Shown here: positions 34,871-43,744 of the stretch, one piece after another
Position numbering within the stretch: position 1 is the first letter of the stretch
Layout of the letters: each line of letters starts with the position of its first letter
Assembly: GCA_945787845.1 (NCBI GenBank)
Contig: CALZJH010000005.1
Coordinates: 1-64,000 of the forward strand
Source: an uncultured Woeseiaceae bacterium
Lineage (GTDB): Bacteria > Pseudomonadota > Gammaproteobacteria > Steroidobacterales > Woeseiaceae
DNA: 64,000 nt
Direction: 5' to 3'
Notes under the pieces: generated by a model
What the model saw: the letters and a program-made list of their open reading frames with translations, nothing else
Told to the model about the DNA's origin: nothing
Database searches by the model: none
Program-made: the position numbers and the translations under genes

Positions 34871-35859
34871 AGAGTCTTACCCGCCAGCGCGTCGAGCATT
34901 GCCTTGACGACGCTAATTTGTGCGCCGTTCCTGGTCGCGTAGTTCTCGTCCGTGTAGCCCCACCAGTCCCAGCAGCCCATCGGGTTCATCGGCGCGATCC
35001 GGCTGCTGTCGACCTGCGGGTAGAGCACGATGAGGTCGTTCGTCTCGGCCCACTCGTTGTAGCCGGCACCCGCTGCGAACGCTTCGCCCACAAACGCCGT
35101 GGATTGCTGGCAGCCGTGGAACGCCACGTGCACACCGCAGGAAGTGCCGTTTGTGCATGACTCCGGTACATAAGCCAGGGCGTTCGGCAGCATCGTCACA
35201 TCGTCCGCGCCGGGCTGCGAAATCTCGATCAGCGGTGACAATGCGGTGCCCGCCGGCTGCAACTCGCCATGAAGGGCCGACAACAACTCTCCGGCCGCGT
35301 CGTAGTCGCAGGCGTTCAGAAAGGGAGTGATCATTTCCTCGCAGGGTGCGCCTGTCGCGACCGTCGGAAATCCGTGGACAGCCGGTATGTTATCGACGAC
35401 GACGGGTGCCTGCCCTGTCATCTTTTGATAGAACTCAGCGGCCGCATCGGTTACATCGCGATGCATGACGGCATCGTTTGCACCGAGAAACAACCATACC
35501 GGGTCCCCGACGAGGTAGGCTACGTCATCTATCGCTCGGGCTTCCGACGCGTGCCAGGTGTATTCAACAAGGCCCTGCACGCCGATGTCGCCACCCTTCA
35601 TGCACGGTCCGAGACCCTTGGTCAGTTCGCCCTCGGCACAATAATACGGCCCGCCCGAGATCATGCCGGCGCCGCTGATCAGGGCCGAGTGGGCAACATG
35701 CATTTGTGTCGCCATCATTGCACCAGACGACGCGCCGGATACGCTTATTCGGCTAGTGTCGATGTTATGGGACGTCGCCTCGGCAACGGGCGGCGGCGTA
35801 TTATCACCGCAGGCCACCAGCAACAGGGCGACGATCGGTGCCAGGTATGTGTGCCTCAC
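34867..35859 (-). CDS. Lipoprotein esterase, PHB-depolymerase-like
   Basis: A 330-residue lipoprotein hydrolase (lipobox LLVAC, Cys17). The fold is that of polyhydroxybutyrate depolymerase/feruloyl-esterase-like enzymes: SGASSGAMMATQMHVAHS (41-58, nucleophile Ser44), CGVHVAFHGCQQS, NPMGCWDWWGYT with several Cys. Likely located in the periplasm or on the outer membrane, cleaving a polymeric or aryl ester. The start is GTG 35859: it follows GGAGGAGG and overlaps the preceding stop as GTGA; longer extensions upstream are in the hydrolase gene and not protein-like. Confidence 0.85.
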   Translation of the reverse strand: MRHTYLAPIVALLLVACGDNTPPPVAEATSHNIDTSRISVSGASSGAMMATQMHVAHSALISGAGMISGGPYYCAEGELTKGLGPCMKGGDIGVQGLVEYTWHASEARAIDDVAYLVGDPVWLFLGANDAVMHRDVTDAAAEFYQKMTGQAPVVVDNIPAVHGFPTVATGAPCEEMITPFLNACDYDAAGELLSALHGELQPAGTALSPLIEISQPGADDVTMLPNALAYVPESCTNGTSCGVHVAFHGCQQSTAFVGEAFAAGAGYNEWAETNDLIVLYPQVDSSRIAPMNPMGCWDWWGYTDENYATRNGAQISVVKAMLDALAGKTL

Positions 35860-36713
35860 GCGACCTCCTCCAGGAATGCGTCCAGCGCCGCGAGGCACTC
35901 GGGTTCGTCGAGCAATGGCACGTGCCCGCGGTTGGGAACGGCAACGACGTTCAGGTTCGGTTTTCTGGCGGTCATTTTGTCGATGATGTCCTGCGTCAGG
36001 ATGTCGGACATGGCACCCCACAGTAACGTTACGGGCTTGTCCCTGAGGGAATCGAACAGCGTCCAGGGGTCGCCCTTCTGTGCACCGACTTTGCGGACGG
36101 CTTCGCCGATGTTGGGATCCATGTCCAGGCGTGGAACGCCTTTCTCGTTCTCGCGATACGCGCGCCGGGCCATCTTCTTCCAGTCTTCGTCGCTCAGGCC
36201 GGGCAGCCATTCGCCATAGATCTCTTTGCTTTGCCCGGCGGCCTCGTCCCAGCTCGTGACCGGCGGTATGCGTCCCGTGTATTCCTTGACCCGTTCGAGG
36301 CCAACCGGGTTGATCTCGGGACCGATGTCGTTCATGACGACGCCCGCTACGCGATCGCCCTGTGTCGTCGCCATAACCATCGCACACAGTCCGCCCAACG
36401 ACGTGCCCACGACGATGATCTTTTCGATGCCGAGGTGATCGAGCAGCGTCCACGTGTCCTGCACGTAGCTCAGCGGGTGATAGTTTTCCCAGTGCTCGTC
36501 ATACTCGGAATAACCGCGACCGCGAAAATCGCAGGTAATCACGCGCCGCCGGTCGGACAGGTAGTTTGCCAGGTCCTCGAAGTCGCGGCTGTTGCGTGTC
36601 AGACCCGGCAGACAGATGATCGGCGTGCCCGCTTTGTCAGCGCCGAAATCGCGGTAATAGAGCTTCAGGCCATCCTGGCTTTCGAAGAATCTCGCGTTGT
36701 CGGCCATGATCAT
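35856..36713 (-). CDS. Alpha/beta hydrolase
   Basis: A 285-residue cytoplasmic hydrolase: LPGLTRNSRDF oxyanion region (35-45), nucleophile elbow GTSLGG (Ser105), Asp237 in WGAMSD and His264 in NRGHVP, a full triad. It resembles ring-cleavage or enol-lactone hydrolases. ATG 36713 is chosen because GGAGG lies 7 nt upstream and it overlaps the CoA ligase stop as ATGA. It would act on the CoA or ester intermediate of the operon pathway, substrate unknown. Confidence 0.87.
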   Translation of the reverse strand: MIMADNARFFESQDGLKLYYRDFGADKAGTPIICLPGLTRNSRDFEDLANYLSDRRRVITCDFRGRGYSEYDEHWENYHPLSYVQDTWTLLDHLGIEKIIVVGTSLGGLCAMVMATTQGDRVAGVVMNDIGPEINPVGLERVKEYTGRIPPVTSWDEAAGQSKEIYGEWLPGLSDEDWKKMARRAYRENEKGVPRLDMDPNIGEAVRKVGAQKGDPWTLFDSLRDKPVTLLWGAMSDILTQDIIDKMTARKPNLNVVAVPNRGHVPLLDEPECLAALDAFLEEVA

Positions 36714-38278
36714 TGCGCTGCCTCCATGTAGGTCGTGCGCAGTTCGCGCTTGAGGACCTTGCCGTTTGGGTTGCGCGGCAGCTCGTCGATAAAGACGGTG
36801 CCGACGACGCGCTGCTGTTTGCCCACGCGGCTGTTCACCCAACCGGTCAGTTCCTCGGCCTCGGCTGACGCGCCTTCCGCCAGCACTACCACGGCCAGCG
36901 GCGTTTCCCCCCATTTCTCGTGGGGCACGCCGACAACGGCCACTTCGCTGACGGCGTCGTGGTCGATCATCGCCGCTTCGATATCGGCCGGGTAGATGTT
37001 CTGCCCGCCCGAGATAATCATGTCCTTTTTGCGATCGACAAGATAGAGAAAACCGTCCTCGTCCAGCTTGCCGATGTCGCCCGTGCGCAGCCAGCGCTCG
37101 CCGGACGGATGCATCCAGGTAGCCTCTTCATTGGCCGCATCGTTGTTGTGATAGCCCGCCATCATGAAACGGCAGCTTCCGACGATCTCGCCGGCCTCGC
37201 CGGGCGGCAGGAGTTCATCGTCATTGCCGATGATCGCGAGGTGCTGTCCCGGGCAAGGGTTGCCAACGGAGTCGGTTTTCCTGAGGAGGTCTTCGGGCGA
37301 GAGTATCGTAACGAGGCCTTCGGTCAGTCCGTAGAGCTCGATGAACTGCCCCGGCCAGCGCTCGGCAAGTTCGCGCTTGAGGCTGGCAGCCAACGGCGAG
37401 CCGCAGCACATGCAGGCATCGAGGCTCGAGAGGTCGTAACGATCGAAGTCCGGGTGCTCGAGCAGTTTCTGGAACTGCAATGGCACCATCGTCGAATGAG
37501 TAACGCGATGCTTCTCGATGGTTGCCAGGCAATCGTCGACGGCGAACCGGCGCGAAACCACCAGCGTGCCGCCCGCAAAAAACGTCGCGAGCATGCCGAC
37601 CCAGACGATGTTGGAGAACAGGCCGAGGTTGCACAGCGTCCTCGCGCCCGCGTGATAGCGCAGCGCGACCGCCATGTCGCTGCCCCAGGCCTCGCGACCA
37701 GCGTGGTCGTGCACGATGCCTTTGGGCAATCCGGTCGTTCCCGAGCTGTAGATGATGTTGCACTCGTCTTCGGGCGCGATGCTGATGTCCGCCAGCGAAT
37801 GGTCGGCTGCATCGCGCATCGCGGCATAGTTCATCCAGCCATCGATGTCGGCATCGGGTGCAATGAAACGCTGGCCAATCTGCTCGGCAACCTGCGAACG
37901 CAGTTGCTCGACGCGATGGACATGTTCACCGGAGGCAAGCACGGCCCTGGCCTCGGCATTGCGGATCATACCCGTGATCGCGTCGTCGGCAATCGAGACA
38001 TTCAGCGGCACCGCAACGAGGCCCGCGCGAATGACGCCGAACATGGCCTCGACCATTTCGTAACTGTTCTTCATGAGCACGACGACGCGGTCACCGTGAT
38101 TAAGCCCCGCGTCCAGGAGCGCATTCGCAAAGCGCGCCGTGCCGGCACCGAATTCAGACCAGTTGACCACGTCATCATCGACGATGACGGCGGGCTTGCT
38201 ACCCAGGTAGGCCTGGTTCTGCGCCAGGATGTCCGGGATCAGCAAAGGCTTCGGGGAAAACCACGCCATGTGTTGCAC
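36710..38278 (-). CDS. AMP-forming acyl-CoA synthetase
   Basis: A 522-residue adenylate-forming enzyme. P-loop-like YSSGTTGLPKG (177-187), the LYGLTEG adenine motif (about 317-323), the WLRTGDIG hinge and catalytic Lys507 in PNGKVLKREL are all present. It activates a carboxylic acid to its CoA thioester with ATP. It is first in the operon, and its promoter contains the TetR palindromes. Start GTG 38278 or ATG 38269 (both weak ribosome-binding sites). Specificity (aryl, terpenoid, short or medium chain) cannot be read from sequence. Confidence 0.92.
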   Translation of the reverse strand: MQHMAWFSPKPLLIPDILAQNQAYLGSKPAVIVDDDVVNWSEFGAGTARFANALLDAGLNHGDRVVVLMKNSYEMVEAMFGVIRAGLVAVPLNVSIADDAITGMIRNAEARAVLASGEHVHRVEQLRSQVAEQIGQRFIAPDADIDGWMNYAAMRDAADHSLADISIAPEDECNIIYSSGTTGLPKGIVHDHAGREAWGSDMAVALRYHAGARTLCNLGLFSNIVWVGMLATFFAGGTLVVSRRFAVDDCLATIEKHRVTHSTMVPLQFQKLLEHPDFDRYDLSSLDACMCCGSPLAASLKRELAERWPGQFIELYGLTEGLVTILSPEDLLRKTDSVGNPCPGQHLAIIGNDDELLPPGEAGEIVGSCRFMMAGYHNNDAANEEATWMHPSGERWLRTGDIGKLDEDGFLYLVDRKKDMIISGGQNIYPADIEAAMIDHDAVSEVAVVGVPHEKWGETPLAVVVLAEGASAEAEELTGWVNSRVGKQQRVVGTVFIDELPRNPNGKVLKRELRTTYMEAAQ

Positions 38279-38286
38279 TCACAGAA

Positions 38287-38324
38287 TTCAACGATCGTTG
38301 AATACTAGTTGAACGACTGTTGAA
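38287..38324. promoter_or_regulatory. TetR operator pair between CoA-ligase operon and tetR
   Basis: Site 1 is a perfect 16-bp palindrome, TTCAACGATCGTTGAA (38287-38302). Site 2, TTGAACGACTGTTGAA (38309-38324), is a degenerate copy, centre 22 bp away, with ACTAGT between. The same palindrome recurs before the TonB receptor. The location between two divergent starts is typical of a self-regulating TetR repressor. Confidence 0.8.
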
Positions 38325-38355
38325 ATTCAAACAGGGCTCGGTTAGCGTGGGAACG

Positions 38356-39000
38356 ATGGCAAAACAAAAACAAGCGACACGCGATCGCATTCTCGACGCC
38401 GCCGAAAAACTGTTCGCACAAAAGGGCTTTGAAGGCGTTTCCGTCCGGCAGATCATGAGCGCGGCCGACGCCGACGTCTCACTGGCTTACTACCACTTCA
38501 AATCAAAGCGCGACCTGTTCGACCAGGTGATGCTGCGGCGCGTGGAGTACCTCAACGAGATCCGACTGCAGGCGCTTACCGAGGTTGAAGAGCGGCACAG
38601 CGATGACGCACCGACCGTCGAAGAGATTATCGGCGCCTTCACGCAGCCGCTCATGCAGCTGCTCGCCGACGACCATGACAAATGGTCGCACTACTACCAG
38701 CTTATCGCCCAGATCAACAACTCACCCGACCAGGGCGGCGTATTGATGTCGCGTTACTTCGATCCGCTGGTCTCGCGCTTCATCGAGGCGCTGCGCAAGG
38801 CCCTGCCGGATTGCGACGACGAGGACCTCTACTGGAGCTACCACTTCCTGTCGGGTGCCCTGACCCTGACCTTCGCCGAGACCGGTCGTATCGACAACCT
38901 GTCGGGCGGCGTCTGTAGCTCCAAGGATATCGCCTCGATCAACGAGCGTATGCACGTCTTCCTCGCGGCCGGCTTCGAGAAACTCTGCGAAAAATCCTGA
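38356..39000 (+). CDS. TetR-family regulator of the adjacent operon
   Basis: A 214-residue repressor. The N-terminal HTH (RDRILDAAEKLFAQKGFEGV 9-28, VRQIMSAADADVSLAYYHFK 30-49) is standard; the C-terminal ligand-binding part is helical and resembles the TetR_C-33/CerR-type. ATG 38356 is preferred to an upstream start at 38320 within the operator. It diverges from the acyl-CoA synthetase operon and precedes the TonB receptor. The matching palindromes at both promoters make it the likely controller of all. The inducer may be an acyl-CoA or the imported compound. Confidence 0.88.
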   Translation: MAKQKQATRDRILDAAEKLFAQKGFEGVSVRQIMSAADADVSLAYYHFKSKRDLFDQVMLRRVEYLNEIRLQALTEVEERHSDDAPTVEEIIGAFTQPLMQLLADDHDKWSHYYQLIAQINNSPDQGGVLMSRYFDPLVSRFIEALRKALPDCDDEDLYWSYHFLSGALTLTFAETGRIDNLSGGVCSSKDIASINERMHVFLAAGFEKLCEKS

Positions 39001-39043
39001 GTACTGTCCCGATGTGACCCCGCCTGCGGGCTCGCCCTTGCTC

Positions 39044-39085
39044 TTGAACGAACGTTGAACTAGTATTCCTTCAACGTTCGTTGAA
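39044..39085. promoter_or_regulatory. TetR operator pair before the TonB receptor
   Basis: TTGAACGAACGTTGAA (39044-39059) and TTCAACGTTCGTTGAA (39070-39085), centres 26 bp apart, with ACTAGT between them as in the pair at 38287. The second has perfect 7-bp arms (TTCAACG/CGTTGAA). It lies 40 to 80 bp before the receptor ATG. Confidence 0.8.
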
Positions 39086-39127
39086 TTTCAACGCCGAGCT
39101 GGGCTTGGCGATTGCAAGGGGGATACC

Positions 39128-41398
39128 ATGCAACACCGACTTAACTCATTGATCTTCAAGACTCTGCTGGGTCTTTTGCCGGTCGCCGGCCTACTCTCAT
39201 TGCCAAGTGCTGCCGTGGCCCAGGACGAAGGCGCAGACGGGTTCGTCGAGGAAATCACCGTGACGGCACGCCGTCGCGAGGAGTCTCTGCAGGATGTTCC
39301 GATCGCTGTTTCGGCCTTCTCGGGTGAACAGCTCGAGGAGATCGGCATCGTCGATATCACGGCCCTGACCAACCAGGCACCGAACATCCAGCTCGAAGTG
39401 TCTCGCGCAACGAACACCACATTGACCGCCTACATTCGCGGCGTCGGCCAGCAGGACCCGGTGGCGGGCTGGGAAGGCGGCGTCGGCATCTACCTCGATG
39501 ACGTCTACCTCGCTCGTCCTCAAGGCACCGTGTTCGATGTCTACGATGTCGAGCGCATCGAAGTCCTGCGGGGCCCGCAAGGCACACTGTACGGTCGCAA
39601 CACGATCGGCGGCGCGGTGCGTTACGTCACCAAGCGCCTGTCCGAGAACGCAACGGGCAGGATCAAAGGCGCTGTGGGCACTTACAACCAGTTCGACCTC
39701 GTGGCCTCCGGCAGCCTGCCCGTTTCCGATACGTTCCGCATCGGCGGCACGGTTGCCAAGTTCACGCACGATGGCTGGGGCGACTACCTGACCACGGGCG
39801 AGGAAAACGCCGACAAAGACATTACGGCTTTCCGCCTGAGCGCGGAATGGGCGCCGAGCGACGACCTGTTCGTGCGTTTGCACGGCGACTACAGTATTGA
39901 TAAATCGACATCCCGCCAGGGGCATCGCCTGTTGCCGGGACCTGCCGGCGAACCGGTACTCGGCGACGTCTGGGATACGCGCGCGGGCATCTCGCAACTT
40001 CCTGCCTCGACGGGCGGCCTCGACCCCGAAGCCGACCAAAGCGGCCTGGGCCTGCTCGTGCAGTGGGACATCAATGACCAGCTGCAGCTCAAGTCGATTA
40101 CGTCCAGCCGCTCTGATCGCACCGAGAGCTGGATCGATTTCGACAACCTGCCTGCGGACACATTTGACGCGCCCGTTGTCTACGACAACGAACAGTTCAG
40201 CCAGGAATTCCAGTTCACGTACGCGGGTGACCGCCTCGACGGGGTGTTCGGCCTCTACTACCTCGACGCCAACGCGTTCGATGCGTTCGACGTTGTGATC
40301 TTCAGCTCGCTCACGGCGTTTACACTCGGTGACTACGACACCGAAGCATGGGCCGCATTCTTTGATTTCAGCTATGCACTGAACGACCAGTGGGATCTGT
40401 CCATCGGCGGTCGCTATACGGATGACGAGCGCACGGCGCGCGTGATCCGCGAAACCTTCGTGGGCCTGGGTTCTCCCTACTTCGGGAATGACAGTGCCAT
40501 TTCGATCACACCACCGTCCGAGGGCGTACCCGAGTTCAACGGCAAACGCGGCGATGACAAGTTCACGCCACGCGTCAGCCTGAGCTACGCACCGAACGAC
40601 GACCACAACCTGTACGTGGCCTACAGCGAAGGCTTCAAGGGCGGCGGCTTCGATCCGCGCGGCGCGTACAACATTCCGGAAGTGCGTGAAGGCTTCGAGC
40701 CCGAAACGGTCGAGTCCATCGAACTTGGCGCCAAGTCGACCTGGGCCAATGGCAGGCTGACGACCAACGTCGCGCTCTTCACGATGGACTACACGGACGT
40801 GCAGATCCCGGGTTCCGTGCTCCTCGACACCGATGGTGACGGCGAAGTCGACGGATTTGCCGGCAAGGTGACCAACGCGGGTGGCGCTGAAGTCCAGGGC
40901 ATCGAGATCGAGGCATTCGCACGCTTCACGGAAAATTTCTCGGCCACGCTCGCGCTCGGCCTGATCGACGCGGACTACACGGAATGGCTCGAGGCATCGA
41001 CAGACCCGGTCACGGGCGACCCGATCTTTGTCGACATCGCCGACCAGCGTGAATTCCAAAACACGCCGGAAACGACTGCAAGCCTGAACCTGCGTTACGA
41101 AATGCCGCTGGCCTCGGGCGATCTGGCCCTGCTCGCCGGCATCTCCTACCGCGACTCGACGTTCCAGTTCGAGATCCCGAATCCGCTGACGGACCAGGAT
41201 TCGTTTTCGCTGATCGACCTCAGCGCGGTCTGGACGTCTGGCGACGGCCGCTACCAGGCCGGGCTGCACGCACGTAACCTGGGCGACGAGGAGTACATTG
41301 CTGCCGCATACGACTTCCCGACGGTTGCCGCTTCGGTCATCGGATTCTACGGGCCACCGCGCACCGTTACGGGCACGTTCAGCGTGAATTTCGAATAA
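39128..41398 (+). CDS. TonB-dependent outer-membrane receptor
   Basis: A 756-residue receptor: signal peptide (about 1-31, ends VAQ), TonB box EEITVTA (41-47), a plug domain (about 50-165, with AYIRGVGQQDP and the VLRGPQGTLYGRNTIGGAVR block) and a 22-strand barrel to the C terminus (SVNFE). It imports a bulky or scarce substrate using TonB energy. Location 128 nt after tetR and the operator pair in its promoter tie it to the CoA-ligase/esterase operon rather than iron uptake. A hairpin and a Rho-independent terminator follow. Confidence 0.95.
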   Translation: MQHRLNSLIFKTLLGLLPVAGLLSLPSAAVAQDEGADGFVEEITVTARRREESLQDVPIAVSAFSGEQLEEIGIVDITALTNQAPNIQLEVSRATNTTLTAYIRGVGQQDPVAGWEGGVGIYLDDVYLARPQGTVFDVYDVERIEVLRGPQGTLYGRNTIGGAVRYVTKRLSENATGRIKGAVGTYNQFDLVASGSLPVSDTFRIGGTVAKFTHDGWGDYLTTGEENADKDITAFRLSAEWAPSDDLFVRLHGDYSIDKSTSRQGHRLLPGPAGEPVLGDVWDTRAGISQLPASTGGLDPEADQSGLGLLVQWDINDQLQLKSITSSRSDRTESWIDFDNLPADTFDAPVVYDNEQFSQEFQFTYAGDRLDGVFGLYYLDANAFDAFDVVIFSSLTAFTLGDYDTEAWAAFFDFSYALNDQWDLSIGGRYTDDERTARVIRETFVGLGSPYFGNDSAISITPPSEGVPEFNGKRGDDKFTPRVSLSYAPNDDHNLYVAYSEGFKGGGFDPRGAYNIPEVREGFEPETVESIELGAKSTWANGRLTTNVALFTMDYTDVQIPGSVLLDTDGDGEVDGFAGKVTNAGGAEVQGIEIEAFARFTENFSATLALGLIDADYTEWLEASTDPVTGDPIFVDIADQREFQNTPETTASLNLRYEMPLASGDLALLAGISYRDSTFQFEIPNPLTDQDSFSLIDLSAVWTSGDGRYQAGLHARNLGDEEYIAAAYDFPTVAASVIGFYGPPRTVTGTFSVNFE

Positions 41399-41406
41399 CA
41401 GGAATT

Positions 41407-41434
41407 GGTGGAACCGACCCCCCCTGGTTCCACC
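41407..41434. other. 9-bp inverted repeat after the TonB receptor
   Basis: GGTGGAACC (41407-41415) and GGTTCCACC (41426-41434) form a perfect 9-bp stem with a C-rich loop, directly after the receptor stop and before the terminator. Possibly an mRNA 3'-end stabiliser. Confidence 0.4.
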
Positions 41435-41445
41435 GACGATACTTG

Positions 41446-41470
41446 GGCCGCCGCAAGGCGGCCTTTTTTT
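41446..41470 (+). terminator. Rho-independent terminator of the TonB receptor
   Basis: Stem GGCCGCC (41446-41452), loop GCAA, GGCGGCC (41457-41463), then seven T (41464-41470). The T run touches the stop codon of the convergent D-cysteine desulfhydrase-like gene. Confidence 0.85.
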
Positions 41471-42467
41471 ATAGATCGAGGATGTCGGCGTAGGCGAACA
41501 GGCCGGCGGCGCCACCTGTATGCAGAAAGACGATTTTTTCGTTCCTAGTGAAGCGCCCCTCACGCACATAGTCGATCATGCCGGCCAGCGCCTTGCCGCT
41601 GTACACCGGATCGAACAGCAATCCCTCAGTGCGCGCAAGCATCAACACAGCTTCGTTCATCGACTCGGTCGGCAAGCCGTAGCCGGCACCGATGTAGTTG
41701 CAGTCGGCTACGATGTCATCACGTGCGACGCAACCGGGTTTGTCGACGAGGTCCGCAACTTCGACAGCGAGCTTGTAGACGCGTTCTTCCTGCACGTCCT
41801 TGGGAGCGCGCACGCCGATACCGAGAATAGGAAGATCGCTGCCACTGCCGCGCAGGCCAACGGCCAGGCCAGCATGCGTACCGGCGCTGCCGGTCGCCGT
41901 CACGATATGGTCGAAGCGCACATCCTGTTCGTCGCACTGTTGCAGTAACTCCTCGCCACAGCCAACGTAGCCGAGCGCACCGACCGGGTTCGACGCGCCG
42001 CCGGGAATGATATAGGGCGAACCGCCCTCCGCACTGATTTCACGCGCGATGTTTTCCATCTCGGCGTCGAAGTCCGTACCGGCTTCGTACTCGCGCAGGT
42101 TCGCGCCGAAGATGCGGTCGAGCAGGACGTTGCCCGAGCTTCGATAGAGTTCGGTGGGGTTGGTCACGCGGTGCTCGAGCAGCACTTCACACTTCAGGCC
42201 TAGCTTGCAGGCCGCTGCAGCCGTCTGGCGCACGTGATTCGACTGCACAGCGCCGACCGTGATGATGGTGTCGGCGCCCCGCTCCAGCGCCTCGCCCATC
42301 GAGAACTCGAGCTTGCGCGTCTTGTTACCACCCGTCGCCAGGCCCGTGCAGTCATCCCGCTTCACCCAGATCTCGGGCCCACCGAGGTGCTCACTAAGGC
42401 GCGGCAGAATTTCGAGCCGGGTTGGCAGATGCGCGAGCGAAACCCGCGGGAAACCAGTCAGCAACAT
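41469..42467 (-). CDS. D-cysteine desulfhydrase / L-cysteate sulfo-lyase family PLP enzyme
   Basis: A 332-residue fold-type II PLP enzyme of the ACC deaminase/D-cysteine desulfhydrase group. PLP-binding Lys49 in GGNKTRKLEF, the SNHVRQTAA block (76-84) and the phosphate-binding ATGSAGTHAGL (near 191-201) are intact. Members act on D-cysteine (DcyD), L-cysteate (CuyA) or ACC. Sequence context does not separate these, though DcyD or CuyA are more likely than ACC deaminase. A single gene ending at the receptor's terminator, so no pathway partner is adjacent. Confidence 0.87.
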   Translation of the reverse strand: MLLTGFPRVSLAHLPTRLEILPRLSEHLGGPEIWVKRDDCTGLATGGNKTRKLEFSMGEALERGADTIITVGAVQSNHVRQTAAAACKLGLKCEVLLEHRVTNPTELYRSSGNVLLDRIFGANLREYEAGTDFDAEMENIAREISAEGGSPYIIPGGASNPVGALGYVGCGEELLQQCDEQDVRFDHIVTATGSAGTHAGLAVGLRGSGSDLPILGIGVRAPKDVQEERVYKLAVEVADLVDKPGCVARDDIVADCNYIGAGYGLPTESMNEAVLMLARTEGLLFDPVYSGKALAGMIDYVREGRFTRNEKIVFLHTGGAAGLFAYADILDL

Positions 42468-42544
42468 GTTGTTGTCCTTTTTGCTCAGGCTGATCAGGCG
42501 CCTATCCTACCGCAACCGTCGGCGACAGTTGCAAGCGGCTGTGT

Positions 42545-43744
42545 TCAAGACAATGGCTGGAGTGAGCCGTCTGCGGCAAGCATCATCTGCGAGGACTCGA
42601 GGTCCACCTGGTTACGGCCGGCGCGCTTGGAGCGGTACAGGGCGCGGTCAGCGCGCAGCACCATGTCGTCGAGCGTGGCGTCCTTCTCGGAGATGGCCGC
42701 GACGCCGAAGCTCGATGTCATCGGCAAACCGACAGCCGTCGTCTCGAGCGGCGTTGCACCGATCTTCTTGCAGAGCTGGTCGGCAATGGCCATTGCATCA
42801 CGCAGCTCCGTGCCCGGCAGGAGCAGTGCAAATTCCTCACCGCCGACACGTGCGACGATATCTTCCTTACGCCGGCCCTCCGACATCAGGTTCGCAAAAT
42901 GCGCGAGGGCCGTATCGCCGGTGGCATGACCGTACTTGTCGTTGATGTACTTGAAGCGGTCGATGTCGGTCATGATCACGGACAACGGCTGATCCGACCG
43001 ACGCGCCGCCGCGAATGCACGCTCGCCATTCTCGGTGAAGCCACGTCGATTCAGCAAGCCCGTCAACTGGTCCTTGATCGCCATCTCCCTCATCTGCGCG
43101 GCAATGTCTGACGCTATCATCAGGATGATCAGCATCGACGTCGCGATGTAACCGGCAGGCAGCGTAAGAAAGTTAAAATGCAGGTAGGCTGCGCGCACCG
43201 ACTCGTCCCCAACCGCGCCCTGCATGAAAGCGAGTATGCCCGTCCCGAACTGACTGGCAGCGAAAATGGCAATGGCGATTGCTGCCGCCCACTCGGCGGG
43301 CCGCGTCTGCTCGCGAAAACTGATGACCAGGTATGACGACATGCCAAGCGTAAGGGCCGCATAGATCGGGACAACGCTCATGCGAAGGCCCGTGTGCGGT
43401 GAGACCAGGATATGCCACGCGATGATGGAATACACCGCCAGCGTGTAGGGCCAGAGATTCTTGGGGAGAAGCCTGCACCGGGTACGCTGACAGTGGCCTC
43501 GCAACCCCAGCGTGATCATGGCGATCGACAGCGCATTTTCGACGAGCAGGTAGGCCTCGGCGCTCGGGAACAGGTTGAAATTGACCGTGCATCCCCACTG
43601 CAGCGTGCCCGCAAGAAACGCTGCCGACCAGGTCAGGGCATGCTTTTCATGGCCGAAGTTCTTCCACGCCATGAAGAATGTCAGCGACAACACGGCGCTG
43701 ATCACCATTAGCGAGAAGATTATGTAGAAATACTCGTAACTCAT
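42545..43744 (-). CDS. Membrane-bound diguanylate cyclase (GGDEF)
   Basis: A 399-residue c-di-GMP synthase: seven hydrophobic segments (about 6-26, 40-60, 68-86, 100-115, 122-142, 150-172, 190-212) forming a membrane sensor, then a GGDEF domain. Active site GGEEF (301-305) is canonical; RKED (292-295) five residues before it is a full inhibitory I-site, so product feedback is expected. DQLTGLLNRRGF (225-236) marks the domain start. ATG 43744 is chosen; 43762 is also possible. Signal unknown. Confidence 0.92.
   Translation of the reverse strand: MSYEYFYIIFSLMVISAVLSLTFFMAWKNFGHEKHALTWSAAFLAGTLQWGCTVNFNLFPSAEAYLLVENALSIAMITLGLRGHCQRTRCRLLPKNLWPYTLAVYSIIAWHILVSPHTGLRMSVVPIYAALTLGMSSYLVISFREQTRPAEWAAAIAIAIFAASQFGTGILAFMQGAVGDESVRAAYLHFNFLTLPAGYIATSMLIILMIASDIAAQMREMAIKDQLTGLLNRRGFTENGERAFAAARRSDQPLSVIMTDIDRFKYINDKYGHATGDTALAHFANLMSEGRRKEDIVARVGGEEFALLLPGTELRDAMAIADQLCKKIGATPLETTAVGLPMTSSFGVAAISEKDATLDDMVLRADRALYRSKRAGRNQVDLESSQMMLAADGSLQPLS

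Noticed and set aside
35860-36453. Upstream extension of the lipoprotein esterase
   Set aside because: It lies in the hydrolase gene, is Arg-rich and would displace the lipobox; GTG 35859 has GGAGGAGG.
36920-38308. A 462-residue frame opposite the acyl-CoA synthetase
   Set aside because: Antisense shadow of a strongly supported gene, Arg/His/Asp-rich without a domain.
39197-41569. A 790-residue open frame antisense to the TonB receptor
   Set aside because: It mirrors the receptor gene in a high-GC region, has no signal peptide, motif or ribosome-binding site, and its sequence looks like shadow translation.
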